DNA of 64,000 bases. Origin: an uncultured Oscillospiraceae bacterium. GTDB lineage: Bacteria; Bacillota; Clostridia; Oscillospirales; Oscillospiraceae. The stretch is taken from assembly GCA_934589675.1 (NCBI GenBank), contig CAKTOF010000006.1:1-64000 (forward strand). Direction: 5' to 3'. How positions within the stretch are numbered: position 1 is the first letter of the stretch; every line of letters starts with the position of its first letter. The position numbers and the translations under genes were made by a program. The notes below the pieces were generated by a model. The model saw only the letters and a program-made list of their open reading frames with translations, ran no database searches and had not been told where the DNA came from. Of this stretch, positions 13,693 to 21,943 are shown piece after piece.

Positions 13693-15471
13693 TTATTCGG
13701 TGGGCGCGACGATCTGGATGTGCAGCTCGTCGAGCTGGCTCTGCTCGACGGCGGACGGGGCGCTCATCATGAGATCCTGCGCGTTCTTGTTCATCGGGAA
13801 CGGGATGATCTCGCGGATGGAGTCCTCGCCGGCCAGCAGCATGACCATGCGGTCGACGCCCGGGGCGATGCCGGCGTGCGGGGGCGCGCCGTAGCAGAAC
13901 GCGTTGTACATGGCCGGGAACTTGGCCTTGACGTCGTCCTCGCCGAGGCGGACGAGCTCGAAGGCCTTGACCATGATCTCCGGATCGTGGTTGCGCACCG
14001 CACCGGACGAGAGCTCGACGCCGTTGCAGACAAGGTCGTACTGATACGCCGTGATGGACAGCGGGTCGACCTCGCCGCGCTCGGCGGCGAGCAGGACGTC
14101 CAGCCCGCCGTTCGGCATGGAGAACGGGTTGTGGCAGAATTCCAGCTCGCCGGACTCCTCGCCGATCTCGTACATCGGGAAGTCGACGATCCAGCAGAAC
14201 GCGTACTGCTCAGCTACCATGTGACCCGGAACGGCCGCGCCGAGCATTTTGAGCAGGACGCCCGCCGTCTTCTGCGCCGCGCCCTTCGTGCCGGCGCTCA
14301 CGCCGACAAAGCAGCCGGGCTTGAGCTCCAGCGCGGCCGTGATGGCTTCGGTGCGGTCAGTCAAAAACTTCGAAATGCCGCCCGTCAGCGCGCCGGACTC
14401 GTCGACCTTGAACCAGTACGGCTTGCTGCCCGCCTGCACTTCGACGTCGGCGCACAGCTTGTCGATGGCCTTGCGGGCGAGGGCGCAGTCGCTCACGACG
14501 ACGGCCTTGACGGTGTTGCCCGGCGCAAACGGGGCAAACTCCGTGCCCTGACACAGCTCGGTGATGTCGCGCACCTCGAGGTCGATGCGAAGGTCGGGCT
14601 TGTCCGTGCCGTAGCGCTCCATGGCCTCGGCATACGGGATGCGGACGAACGGCGCGCCCGATGCGACGGAATAGGTGCCGTATTTGGCGAAGATCGGCGG
14701 CAGGACGTCCTCGCACACGGAGAACACGTCCTCCTGATCGGCGAAGGCCATCTCCATGTCGAGCTGGTAGAACTCGCCGGGGCTGCGGTCGCCGCGGGCG
14801 TCCTCGTCGCGGAAGCACGGGGCGATCTGGAAGTAGCGGTCAAAGCCCGCGGTCATGAGCAGCTGCTTGAACTGCTGCGGTGCCTGCGGCAGGGCGTAGA
14901 ACTTGCCGGGGTGCTTGCGCGCGGGGACGAGATAGTCGCGCGCGCCCTCCGGCGACGAGGCCGTGAGGATCGGCGTCGTGATCTCGAGGAAGCCGTGCTC
15001 GGTCATGGCCTGACGCAGCGCGGCGACGACGTTGCAGCGCAGCACGATGTTCGCCTTGACGGCCGGGTTGCGCAGGTCGAGATAGCGGTATTTCAGACGC
15101 GCGGACTCGTCGGCGTCGCGGCTGCGGTTGATCTCGAACGGCAGCTCGTTGTAGCGGCAGCGGCCGAGCACCTCGATCGTCTCCGGGACGACCTCGATGT
15201 CGCCCGTGGCCTGCTTCGGGTTCTTGCTGGCGCGCTCGCGCACCGTGCCGGTCACGGAGATCGTGGACTCCTTGTTGAGCGATTTGACGACGGCCATGAT
15301 GTCGTCCGTCTCGACGACGAGCTGCGTCGTGCCGTAAAAATCGCGCAGAACGACGAAGGCGAGCGAGGCGGACACCTCGCGGACGTTCTCCATCCAGCCG
15401 ACGAGCGTCACGCGCCGGCCGGCGTCGGCGAGGCGGAGCTCGCCGCAGTTGTGGGTACGGGACTGTACCAT
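13693..15471 (-). CDS. aspS: aspartate--tRNA ligase
   Basis: A 592-residue class II synthetase of bacterial size. It has the N-terminal OB-fold anticodon domain (VTLVGWMENVR), motif 2 (FRDEDARGDRSPGEFYQLDMEM), the bacterial GAD insertion around residues 290-410, and motif 3 (GIAPGVDRMVMLLAG). It charges tRNA-Asp. The start at 15471 has AGGAG 11 bases upstream; a more distal ATG would add 14 residues without family support. hisS lies 54 bp upstream, so the two are likely one transcript. Confidence 0.94.
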   Translation of the reverse strand: MVQSRTHNCGELRLADAGRRVTLVGWMENVREVSASLAFVVLRDFYGTTQLVVETDDIMAVVKSLNKESTISVTGTVRERASKNPKQATGDIEVVPETIEVLGRCRYNELPFEINRSRDADESARLKYRYLDLRNPAVKANIVLRCNVVAALRQAMTEHGFLEITTPILTASSPEGARDYLVPARKHPGKFYALPQAPQQFKQLLMTAGFDRYFQIAPCFRDEDARGDRSPGEFYQLDMEMAFADQEDVFSVCEDVLPPIFAKYGTYSVASGAPFVRIPYAEAMERYGTDKPDLRIDLEVRDITELCQGTEFAPFAPGNTVKAVVVSDCALARKAIDKLCADVEVQAGSKPYWFKVDESGALTGGISKFLTDRTEAITAALELKPGCFVGVSAGTKGAAQKTAGVLLKMLGAAVPGHMVAEQYAFCWIVDFPMYEIGEESGELEFCHNPFSMPNGGLDVLLAAERGEVDPLSITAYQYDLVCNGVELSSGAVRNHDPEIMVKAFELVRLGEDDVKAKFPAMYNAFCYGAPPHAGIAPGVDRMVMLLAGEDSIREIIPFPMNKNAQDLMMSAPSAVEQSQLDELHIQIVAPTE

Positions 15472-15525
15472 AAAAATGTCAACTCCTGATTCTTTTCTGT
15501 CTTGACGCCGCATGCGGCGGGGGAT

Positions 15526-16887
15526 TCAGTTCGCTTCGCAGATGGGCGCGGCCGCGGCCGAGCTTGCGATGGCGGCGGCGATGTAGCCCGCTGCCTGCGC
15601 GGCCGGGACGGTGTTCTGCTCGCCCGTTTCCATGTTCTTGACGGACACGGCGCCGAGCTTGATCTCGTCCTCGCCGAGCAGAACGGCGTAGGGGATGCCG
15701 AGCTTGTTGCAGTAGCTCATCTTGGCCTTGAACTTCTTCTGCTCGGTGTAGACCTGCGTGCGGAGGCCCGCTTCGCGCAGCGCTGTCGCGCAGGCGATGG
15801 CAGGGCCGAGGTCGTCCGTCATCGGCAGGACGAGCACGTCGCACGGGGCGGTGTTCATGGCGGGGTTGAGCATGCCCTGCTCGCCGAGGACGTAAAACAG
15901 GCGCGTCAGGCCGATGGAGATGCCGACGCCGGGCAGCTTCTTGTCTGTATAGTACTCGGCGAGGTTGTCATACCGGCCGCCGGAGCAGATGGAGCCGATC
16001 TCGGGATGATCGAGCATCGTCGTCTCATACACGGTGCCGGTGTAGTAGTCCAGCCCGCGCGCGATGGTGAGGTCGACGGCGAAGTGCGTCTCCGGCACGC
16101 CGAAGGCGGAGAGGTATTTCACGACGGTGCGAAGCTCGGAAAGGCCGGCGTCGAACTGCTCGTTTCTGCCCTCGTAGCCGGACAGGGCGGCGAGAACGGC
16201 CTCGTTGCTGCCGCCGATGGCGATGAAGCGCAGGATCTCGTCCGCGGCCTCCAGGCTCACGCCGACCTCGTCCGTTAAAAGCGCGCGGACCTTGTCCGGG
16301 CCGATCTTGTCCAACTTGTCCACGGTGCGCATGACGTCAGAGGAGCACTCTGTCAGGCCAAGCATGGCGTAGAAGCCGTTTAAGATCTTGCGGTTATTGA
16401 CGCGGATCTGAAAGCGGGTCAGGCCCATCTGCGTGAACGTGCGGTAGATGATGGACGGGATCTCGGCTTCGTTTGCGATGTCGAGCTGGCCGTCGCCGAT
16501 GATGTCGATGTCGGCCTGATAGAACTCGCGGAAGCGGCCGCGCTGCGCGCGCTCGCCGCGGTAGACCTTGCCGATCTGGTAGCGGCGGAAGGGAAAGGCG
16601 AGCTCACCGTAGTGCAGCGCGACGTATTTTGCCAGCGGCACGGTGAGGTCAAAGCGGAGCGCGAGGTCGCTGTCGCCCTTGGTGAAGCGGTAGATCTGCT
16701 TTTCTGTCTCGCCGCCGGCCTTGGCCAGCAGCACGTCCGCGGCCTCGATGACCGGCGTGTCGAGCGGCGTGAAGCCGTAGAGCGAGTACGTCCTGCGCAG
16801 AATGTCCATCATGCGCTCCATCTGCTGCTGCGGTGCGGGCAGCAGCTCCATGAAGCCGGAAAGGGTACGCGGTTTGAGTTTGTCCAT
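15526..16887 (-). CDS. hisS: histidine--tRNA ligase
   Basis: A 453-residue class II synthetase. Motif 1 is in the N-terminal GFTPLDTPVIE segment, motif 2 is YRGERAQRGRFREFYQAD, and the HisRS signatures ARGLDYYTGTVYE and GGRYDNL are present; the C-terminal anticodon-binding domain begins near residue 350. The ARGLDYYTG loop and length separate it from the HisZ paralogue at 58022. No T-box-like leader is visible upstream. Confidence 0.93.
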   Translation of the reverse strand: MDKLKPRTLSGFMELLPAPQQQMERMMDILRRTYSLYGFTPLDTPVIEAADVLLAKAGGETEKQIYRFTKGDSDLALRFDLTVPLAKYVALHYGELAFPFRRYQIGKVYRGERAQRGRFREFYQADIDIIGDGQLDIANEAEIPSIIYRTFTQMGLTRFQIRVNNRKILNGFYAMLGLTECSSDVMRTVDKLDKIGPDKVRALLTDEVGVSLEAADEILRFIAIGGSNEAVLAALSGYEGRNEQFDAGLSELRTVVKYLSAFGVPETHFAVDLTIARGLDYYTGTVYETTMLDHPEIGSICSGGRYDNLAEYYTDKKLPGVGISIGLTRLFYVLGEQGMLNPAMNTAPCDVLVLPMTDDLGPAIACATALREAGLRTQVYTEQKKFKAKMSYCNKLGIPYAVLLGEDEIKLGAVSVKNMETGEQNTVPAAQAAGYIAAAIASSAAAAPICEAN

Positions 16888-16904
16888 ACGATCGGGTTCC
16901 TTTC

Positions 16905-16934
16905 AAGAGAAATCCCGCCCCGCGAGGGACGGGA
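16905..16934 (-). terminator. weak terminator between mgsA and hisS
   Basis: On the minus strand, a 9-bp stem with one G-U pair (16913-16921 with 16926-16934) is followed by TTTCTCTT. It probably gives partial termination after mgsA. Confidence 0.5.
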
Positions 16935-16943
16935 AAGAGGTTT

Positions 16944-17366
16944 TTATACGACGGAGACGCGGCCCTTGCTGCGCATGACCTCGCGCCAGTCGAGGTCGCC
17001 ACGCTGCAGTCCCAGAATGAGCATTTCGGCCGTGGCGAGGTTCGTCGCGCACGGGACATTCTGCGCGTCGCACAGGTGCAGCGTCTCGACGAGCGTCTGA
17101 TCCTGCCAGGGATCGACGGCGTTCGGGTCGGTGAAGAAGAGCACCATGTCGATCTCGTTGTAGGCGATGCGGGCGCCGAGCTGCTGGTGGCCGCCCTGCG
17201 CGCGGGAGAGGAACAGACTGACCGGCAGCCCCGTCGCGTCGGCGACGAGCCGCCCTGTGGTGCTCGTGGCCAGAAGATTGTGCTTGGAGAGAATGCCTTT
17301 GTAGGCGGTGCAGAACTGCACCATCAGTTCTTTCTTTTTGTCGTGGGCCATCAAGGCGATGTTCAT
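16944..17366 (-). CDS. mgsA: methylglyoxal synthase
   Basis: A 140-residue MGS-fold enzyme converting dihydroxyacetone phosphate to methylglyoxal and phosphate. Family segments are the start MNIALMAHDKKKELM, the phosphate-binding STTGR, SRAQGGHQQLGARI and FFTDP with the conserved Asp residues. The ATG at 17366 follows GGGAG at proper spacing and matches the family N-terminus; an upstream ATG would add 11 residues. It is 49 bp downstream of minD and transcribed with it, an arrangement common in Clostridia. Confidence 0.92.
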   Translation of the reverse strand: MNIALMAHDKKKELMVQFCTAYKGILSKHNLLATSTTGRLVADATGLPVSLFLSRAQGGHQQLGARIAYNEIDMVLFFTDPNAVDPWQDQTLVETLHLCDAQNVPCATNLATAEMLILGLQRGDLDWREVMRSKGRVSVV

Positions 17367-17415
17367 GCTCGTCACTCCCATGTAGAAAAGATCCGGCAAA
17401 GCAAGCCGGGCGGAA

Positions 17416-18153
17416 TTACAGTTTCATCAGCCTGACACGGCGGCCGCAGAGGCGGCGGGCAATGTGCAGGCACGCCTCGGCCGCGCCGCGCGATTCATAT
17501 AATACAAGCGGCGTCCCGGACGCGGCGGCGAGGACGACGCGGTAGTCGTCCGGCACGATGCCGAGCAGCGGCAGGCCGACGCCGTCCATGACGTCGTCGA
17601 TCGTAAAGCGCATCCGGCCGAGAAGCCGCGGCACGACGCGGTTGACGACGACGTGCATCGGCCGGCCGGGCACGGTGTCCAGAATTTCCGCCGTGCGCGC
17701 GGCGTCGCGCAGGCAGGCGGGGTCGGGCGTTGCGACGACCAGAATGCGGTCTGCAAACCGGCAGGCGAGCTGGAAGCCCGCGCCGATGCCGGCGGGCGCG
17801 TCGATCAGGATCCAGTCATAGCGCGCGCGGGCCGCGTCCAGCATGGCGGAGAATTCGTCAAAGCTCAGGTCCTCCGGCGATTCGAGCACGGGCGCGGTCA
17901 GAAGCCACAGCGCGTCGATGCTCGGGTGCGGCGCAGCGTCAGAAAGCTCGCTGCGGCCGCGCATGACGTCCGCGAACGAGACGGCCGCGACGTCCGTCAT
18001 GCCGAGCGAGATGTCGAGGTTGCGCATGCCGACGTCCAGATCAATGCACAGCACCCGCTGACCCTCGGCGGCCAGACAGCCGGCGATGGCGGCGCAGAGC
18101 GTCGTTTTCCCCGTCCCGCCCTTGCCGGACGTGACGGCCAGAACCTGGCCCAA
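17416..18153 (-). CDS. minD: MinD/ParA-family ATPase (septum site-determining)
   Basis: A 245-residue deviant Walker ATPase. The P-loop is GKGGTGKTT (residues 10-18), with the MinD-type IDLDVGMRNLD segment and the switch II DAPAG. The C-terminal end is basic and could form a membrane-targeting helix, although it is shorter than typical. MinC and MinE are not adjacent, so function in division-site selection is a family inference; another MinD-like role is possible. Confidence 0.78.
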   Translation of the reverse strand: MGQVLAVTSGKGGTGKTTLCAAIAGCLAAEGQRVLCIDLDVGMRNLDISLGMTDVAAVSFADVMRGRSELSDAAPHPSIDALWLLTAPVLESPEDLSFDEFSAMLDAARARYDWILIDAPAGIGAGFQLACRFADRILVVATPDPACLRDAARTAEILDTVPGRPMHVVVNRVVPRLLGRMRFTIDDVMDGVGLPLLGIVPDDYRVVLAAASGTPLVLYESRGAAEACLHIARRLCGRRVRLMKL

Positions 18154-18189
18154 TGCGATCCCTCCACTCCGTAGTGTATACCATATTGT

Positions 18190-18218
18190 ATTATAACGGC
18201 TCGCGGGCGCGATTTCAA
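18190..18218 (-). promoter_or_regulatory. minD promoter
   Basis: On the minus strand TTGAAA (forward 18213-18218), a 17-nt spacer and a perfect TATAAT (18190-18195), 37 bp before the minD start. It likely drives minD-mgsA and, by read-through, hisS-aspS. Confidence 0.75.
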
Positions 18219-18299
18219 CCGCTTTTTCACGTCGGACACCGCCGGATGCGGGCGAAAGAGCGCGGCTGAAAAAATTTTTGGATTTCTTGAAAAAAAGAC

Positions 18300-18328
18300 T
18301 TTACAAACCGGGCGCGGCGTGGTATCTT
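18300..18328 (+). promoter_or_regulatory. perR promoter
   Basis: TTTACA (18300-18305), a 17-nt spacer and TATCTT (18323-18328), followed within 10 bp by a Fur/PerR-type box. Confidence 0.65.
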
Positions 18329-18337
18329 AATAACAGA

Positions 18338-18350
18338 AATGATAATCATT
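18338..18350. promoter_or_regulatory. Fur/PerR-type operator
   Basis: A perfect 6-1-6 inverted repeat AATGATAATCATT just downstream of the -10 of the perR promoter. It matches the GATAAT/ATCATT core recognised by Fur-superfamily repressors, so perR (and rubrerythrin behind it) is probably autoregulated. Confidence 0.75.
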
Positions 18351-18370
18351 ATTGATTTGGAGGATGCGAG

Positions 18371-18772
18371 ATGGAAAAACGCCCGCGGAAGCACAGCAAA
18401 AAGCGCGACGCCATCTACGAATGCCTCCGCTCCACCAAGTCGCACCCGTCGGCTGACTGGATCTACGCCCGGCTCAAGCCGGAGATCCCGGATCTCAGCC
18501 TCGGCACGGTCTACCGCAACCTGAATCTCTTCCGGGAGGAGGGGCTGATTGTCTCGGTCGGCACGGTGGACGGGCTCGAGCGGTTCGACGCGGACGTCTC
18601 GCCGCATATGCACTTTGTCTGCCGCGCCTGCGGCGCGGTCATTGATGCGGGCGGCGCGGCTCTTCCGGAAGCGCTGCTGGAGCAGGCGGCGGAGGCGGGC
18701 GCGGTGGAAGACTGCCGGATCACGTTTTCCGGCGTGTGTCATTCCTGTCAGTCCGGCGCGCAGAGCGCCTGA
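18371..18772 (+). CDS. Fur family transcriptional regulator, PerR-like
   Basis: A 133-residue Fur-superfamily repressor. The winged HTH covers residues 10-70 with the recognition helix LGTVYRNLNLFREEG. The structural zinc site has two CxxC pairs, Cys84/Cys87 and Cys123/Cys126. His79 and His81 (PHMHF) correspond to regulatory metal ligands of PerR. Placement ahead of rubrerythrin argues for peroxide sensing by metal-catalysed oxidation rather than iron uptake control. A Fur/PerR box lies in its own promoter. Confidence 0.85.
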   Translation: MEKRPRKHSKKRDAIYECLRSTKSHPSADWIYARLKPEIPDLSLGTVYRNLNLFREEGLIVSVGTVDGLERFDADVSPHMHFVCRACGAVIDAGGAALPEALLEQAAEAGAVEDCRITFSGVCHSCQSGAQSA

Positions 18773-18822
18773 TATTATTAAAAAATTCAAAAAACACATT
18801 ATATTTATGGAGGTAAATTACT

Positions 18823-19365
18823 ATGGCGAAGTATGTTTGCACCGTTTGCGGCTATGTTCACGAGGGCGACACCCCTCCCGAGAAGTGCCCCGTCTGCGGC
18901 GTCGGCCCGGAGAAGTTCAAGAAGATGGACGAAGAGGCGTCCTATGCCGCTGAGCATGTCGTCGGCGTCGCGCAGGGCGCGCCGGAGGACATCCTTGCCG
19001 ATCTGCGCGCCAACTTCGAGGGCGAGTGCTCCGAGGTCGGCATGTACCTGGCCATGGCCCGCGTCGCGCACCGCGAGGGCTACCCGGAGATCGGCCTGTA
19101 CTGGGAGAAGGCCGCCTATGAGGAGGCCGAGCATGCCGCGAAGTTCGCCGAGCTCCTCGGCGAGGTCGTGACCGACTCCACGAAGAAGAACCTCGAGATG
19201 CGCGTCGACGCCGAGATCGGCGCCACCGCCGGCAAGACCGACCTTGCCAAGCGCGCCAAGGCCCTCAACCTCGACGCCATCCACGACACGGTGCATGAAA
19301 TGGCCCGCGACGAGGCCCGGCATGGCCGTGCGCTGGCCGGCCTGCTCAAGCGCTACTTCGGCTGA
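18823..19365 (+). CDS. reverse rubrerythrin (NADH peroxidase type)
   Basis: A 180-residue protein with an N-terminal rubredoxin domain (Cys6, Cys9, Cys22, Cys25) followed by a ferritin-like diiron domain from about residue 50, with ligand segments EGECSEVGMYL, YEEAEHAAKF and the C-terminal DEARHGRA. This domain order is the reverse of classical rubrerythrin. Such proteins reduce hydrogen peroxide and oxygen in Clostridia and belong to the PerR regulon. A GGAGG site precedes the ATG; the gene lies 50 bp after perR and may share its transcript. Confidence 0.92.
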   Translation: MAKYVCTVCGYVHEGDTPPEKCPVCGVGPEKFKKMDEEASYAAEHVVGVAQGAPEDILADLRANFEGECSEVGMYLAMARVAHREGYPEIGLYWEKAAYEEAEHAAKFAELLGEVVTDSTKKNLEMRVDAEIGATAGKTDLAKRAKALNLDAIHDTVHEMARDEARHGRALAGLLKRYFG

Positions 19366-19392
19366 GCGATTTGAAGTTCAAAAAATGAAAGA

Positions 19393-19428
19393 CCGAGGCC
19401 GCCCGGCATCGCCGGGCGGCCTCGGTTT
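19393..19428 (+). terminator. terminator after rubrerythrin
   Basis: A perfect 15-bp GC-rich stem (19393-19407 with 19411-19425), 3-nt loop, short T tail. Confidence 0.85.
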
Positions 19429-19459
19429 GTGCTTCTTTGGGGAAATGGGACAGAAGCAG

Positions 19460-20659
19460 CTACCTCACGGTGTAAGTGTAGCTGTTGCCGCTGATAGAAA
19501 AACTGATGACGATGCTTTCGGAGCTGCTCTGGACCTCTTCCGGGACTTCAAATAAGTAGTGGATGTACTCGGTCGTGAGGGGCGCGATATTTGTGATGTT
19601 GGAATATGTAAAGTCGCTGCGGCTATCCTTTTCGATCATTGAAAAGCCGGAATAATCATACTTGTCCGCGTACCTGAGTTTTGCGGAGATGGCTTCATCT
19701 GCGTCAACGCTTTTGTCCGAGGTGTTTTTGTAGGCAAAGCAAACGTCGACGTACACTTTTCCGGCGTCGGCCTCATAATAGGAATACCAACTGCCGGGAT
19801 GCGGCGGGGTGACTTTGGCTGTGATGTCGGAGTAGTCAACATTGAATTCCGCATTCCTCGCTGCAACGACTTCGCCGACCTCGACTTCGCCGGAGGTTTT
19901 CCCGGTTTGCGGTTCTGCTTCCGCGACAGGGCTTCCGTCGCCTTCCCGGACGACTACTTTGTAGTCTTTGTCGCCGATCGTCATTTTCAAAACAATACCC
20001 GAACCAGAGTCCGCAACTTCTTCGGGCACCTCAAATAAATAGTGCACGTATTCGGTGGTCAGCGGCGCAATACTGGTGATATTTGAATAGGTAAAATCGC
20101 TGCGGCTGTCTTTTTCGACCATCGAGAAGCCGGTATATTCATACTTGTCCGCGTAGATCAAATTGCCGGACACGGTTTCGTCGGCTTCGATGTCTCGGCT
20201 GTCCAGATTCTTGTATGCGACGCAGAAATCAACATATACTTTCCCGCTGTCGGCTTCATAATGGGAGTACCAGCTGCCGGGGGAGGGCGGCAGAACATCG
20301 CTTGTGATGTTGACGTAATCAACAGAGAACTCGCATTTGTCGGTTGAGATCAGCTCGCCGACCGCAATTACAGGGGTAGTATCTGCTTTTGGAACTTCGA
20401 CCGGCGCGGGCTTCTCGTTCTTCATTTCGCTTCCCTTTTCGTCATTGTCCGGGATGACGGGAGTCTCTGCTTCTGGCTCTTCGCTGCCGTCGGAGTCTTC
20501 AGCGTCCGCTTCGGCATCGACAGGGGCGCTCGTCTCTTCGACGGGCTCGTCGATGCTTTCTACGGGCTCTGCGGGATCGGCGGTATCGCCGCTGCCGCCG
20601 CAAGCTGCAAAGCTCAGGCACATGGCCAATGACAACAGGATCGAAATGATTTTTTTCAT
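19460..20659 (-). CDS. lipoprotein with two tandem DUF4352-like repeats
   Basis: A 399-residue lipoprotein. The signal peptide ends in SFAAC with Cys20 lipidated, then a long acidic Glu/Asp/Pro linker to about residue 95. Two homologous domains follow (about 100-240 and 258-399), sharing long near-identical stretches such as EKDSRSDFTYSNIT, IAPLTTEY and HYLFEVPEEV. The beta-rich pattern resembles DUF4352 extracellular domains, but I cannot assign a function. Start at 20659 has AAGGAG; the longer frame upstream crosses the promoter. Lower GC than its neighbours suggests later acquisition or relaxed codon use. Confidence 0.8.
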   Translation of the reverse strand: MKKIISILLSLAMCLSFAACGGSGDTADPAEPVESIDEPVEETSAPVDAEADAEDSDGSEEPEAETPVIPDNDEKGSEMKNEKPAPVEVPKADTTPVIAVGELISTDKCEFSVDYVNITSDVLPPSPGSWYSHYEADSGKVYVDFCVAYKNLDSRDIEADETVSGNLIYADKYEYTGFSMVEKDSRSDFTYSNITSIAPLTTEYVHYLFEVPEEVADSGSGIVLKMTIGDKDYKVVVREGDGSPVAEAEPQTGKTSGEVEVGEVVAARNAEFNVDYSDITAKVTPPHPGSWYSYYEADAGKVYVDVCFAYKNTSDKSVDADEAISAKLRYADKYDYSGFSMIEKDSRSDFTYSNITNIAPLTTEYIHYLFEVPEEVQSSSESIVISFSISGNSYTYTVR

Positions 20660-20698
20660 GTTGCTCTCCTTCTTTCGATTGATTTGTGTGCTATCGAC

Positions 20699-20727
20699 AG
20701 TATATAACAACGAAAAGTAGTTGTCAA
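20699..20727 (-). promoter_or_regulatory. promoter of the repeat lipoprotein
   Basis: On the minus strand a perfect TTGACA (forward 20722-20727), a 17-nt spacer and TATACT (20699-20704), 40 bp before the start codon. Confidence 0.78.
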
Positions 20728-20774
20728 TCGAAATAAACAACTAAAAAGATTTATATTCGACAACGTCCGGTTGT
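20707..20774. promoter_or_regulatory. ACAAC/GTTGT inverted repeats between divergent genes
   Basis: Two dyads share the half-sites ACAAC and GTTGT: 20707-20711 with 20720-20724 (8-nt gap, between -35 and -10 of the lipoprotein promoter) and 20760-20764 with 20770-20774 (5-nt gap, close to the HTH gene). A lone ACAAC is at 20737-20741. They are candidate operators for the divergent HTH protein. Confidence 0.45.
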
Positions 20775-20798
20775 TATGATGGGCGTGAGGTGAGGGCA

Positions 20799-21125
20799 TT
20801 GGTCAAGAACCTGCGGAAGCTGCGGCTGGGGCGTGGGGTCAGTCAGCAACAACTTGCGGATGTGATCGGGAGCAGCCAGCAGTCGATCAACAAGTATGAA
20901 AACCACAACGTCGAGCCGGACATTGCAACGCTCATCCGGCTGGCGGATTATTTCGGGACGACGGTCGACTATCTGGTCGGACACACGGCGCAGCAGGCGG
21001 GCGCACCGGAGGAGCCGGAGTTGACGCGGGAGGAGTTCGGGCTGATCTCGGACTATCGCAGGCTGACGCCGGATGAGAAACGAAGCATCCGGCTCGTGCA
21101 GCAGAATTATCTGAAGAACAAATAA
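20799..21125 (+). CDS. XRE-family helix-turn-helix regulator
   Basis: A 108-residue protein with an N-terminal HTH_3/Cro-CI domain (about residues 1-60): LGRGVSQQQLADVIGSSQQSI, the YENHNVEPD turn and the TTVDYLVGH end typical of SinR/Xre-like repressors. The rest is a short helical tail. TTG at 20799 fits the GAGGTGA site at 20786; GTG at 20790 would add three residues and is the alternative. It is divergent from the two-repeat lipoprotein and probably controls it. Confidence 0.8.
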   Translation: MVKNLRKLRLGRGVSQQQLADVIGSSQQSINKYENHNVEPDIATLIRLADYFGTTVDYLVGHTAQQAGAPEEPELTREEFGLISDYRRLTPDEKRSIRLVQQNYLKNK

Positions 21126-21153
21126 ACGCCGCTGATCGTTCAGCGGCGTTTAT
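21122..21153 (+). terminator. terminator of the HTH gene
   Basis: A perfect 14-bp stem (21122-21135 with 21140-21153) with a TCGT loop, T-rich on the 3' side. Confidence 0.85.
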
Positions 21154-21163
21154 TTTATAGAAG

Positions 21164-21193
21164 AAAAACGGCTGACCGGAGTCAGCCGTTTTT
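21164..21193. terminator. terminator at the end of the PsiE-like gene
   Basis: A perfect 13-bp stem (21164-21176 with 21181-21193), CGGA loop, with A-run and T-run on either side. It overlaps the stop codon of the minus-strand gene and can act in both directions. Confidence 0.8.
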
Positions 21194-21577
21194 TTCGAGG
21201 AATTTCTGCTTTTCCCGCCGGAGCACGAGGCGCACGGCGTAGAGCAGGACGACGGAGACGACGGACAGCAGGATGTCCAGCGCGGTGCTGCTGCCGATGA
21301 TCATGTGCCGGGCGACGAGGAACACGAGCACCTCGATGACGTTCTCTGCGCTGGGCTTGCAGAGCATCTTGATGAACTCGATGCCGACCACGACGCTGAA
21401 CATGTCCTCCAGAAACTGAAGGAAGGTGGACGTGCTGCCGGACTTGGTGAGCAGCGCTACGCCGTCCGGAATATAGAGGATGAGGGAGACGATGAGCCCC
21501 GCGCCCACCGCCACGGCCACGAGCAGCTCAAGCACATCACAGCCCTTTTGAATGACACCGCGCACTTTCTTCTCCAT
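21182..21577 (-). CDS. PsiE-like membrane protein
   Basis: A 131-residue protein with four predicted transmembrane helices. The central segment VVGIEFIKML and the later VLVFLVARHMIIGSSTALD match the phosphate-starvation-inducible E (PsiE) family, whose biochemical role is unknown. The start at 21577 has AGGAGG seven bases upstream; six additional upstream residues are unlikely. No phosphate-regulon gene is adjacent, so regulation by phosphate is not supported here. Confidence 0.78.
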   Translation of the reverse strand: MEKKVRGVIQKGCDVLELLVAVAVGAGLIVSLILYIPDGVALLTKSGSTSTFLQFLEDMFSVVVGIEFIKMLCKPSAENVIEVLVFLVARHMIIGSSTALDILLSVVSVVLLYAVRLVLRREKQKFLEKNG

Positions 21578-21678
21578 CTGTCCGCCTCCTGACAAGCTTC
21601 TTCGTCTATTCTACAGGAGAGGGCGGGGTGCGTCAACAGGGAAGATGGAGGATTGCGAGATGCGCAGACGAAAATACG

Positions 21679-21863
21679 TGTCATCCTGAGCGAGCGCAAG
21701 CGAGTCGGAGGATCTTGCCGATTGCGGTATGGCCCGTTCGTATCCGGCACTGGAAGTTGACGATACCATACCGCAATCGGGCACACCCCGCATCTTTAGG
21801 CGGGGCGGATCGGGCCGCTTCCCTTTTCGGCCCGACGACCCTTCGGCTGCGCTCAGGGTGACA
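21679..21863. repeat. hairpin-rich intergenic repeat element with terminal inverted repeats
   Basis: Ends TGTCATCCTGAGCG (21679-21692) and CGCTCAGGGTGACA (21850-21863) are inverted repeats matching at 13 of 14 positions. Inside are a perfect 15-bp inverted repeat (21718-21732 with 21766-21780) and two smaller hairpins (21786-21805, 21810-21835). No protein is encoded. The end sequence resembles short interspersed repeats seen in many clostridial and other gut genomes. It fills most of the gap 21578-21943. Confidence 0.65.
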
Positions 21864-21943
21864 GGCTTTTATTGGGCGCGGGAGCGCAATCGGCGCACCG
21901 TAATCGGCATGATTCCTCTATTCGGGGACGATGCGGCGGGCAG

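Noticed and set aside
16888..16943. T-box leader for hisS-aspS
   Set aside because: Only 56 bp separate mgsA and hisS, with no AGGGTGGnACCGCG-like T-box sequence. The same check was negative upstream of glnS (47366-47562) and hisZ (57956-58021).
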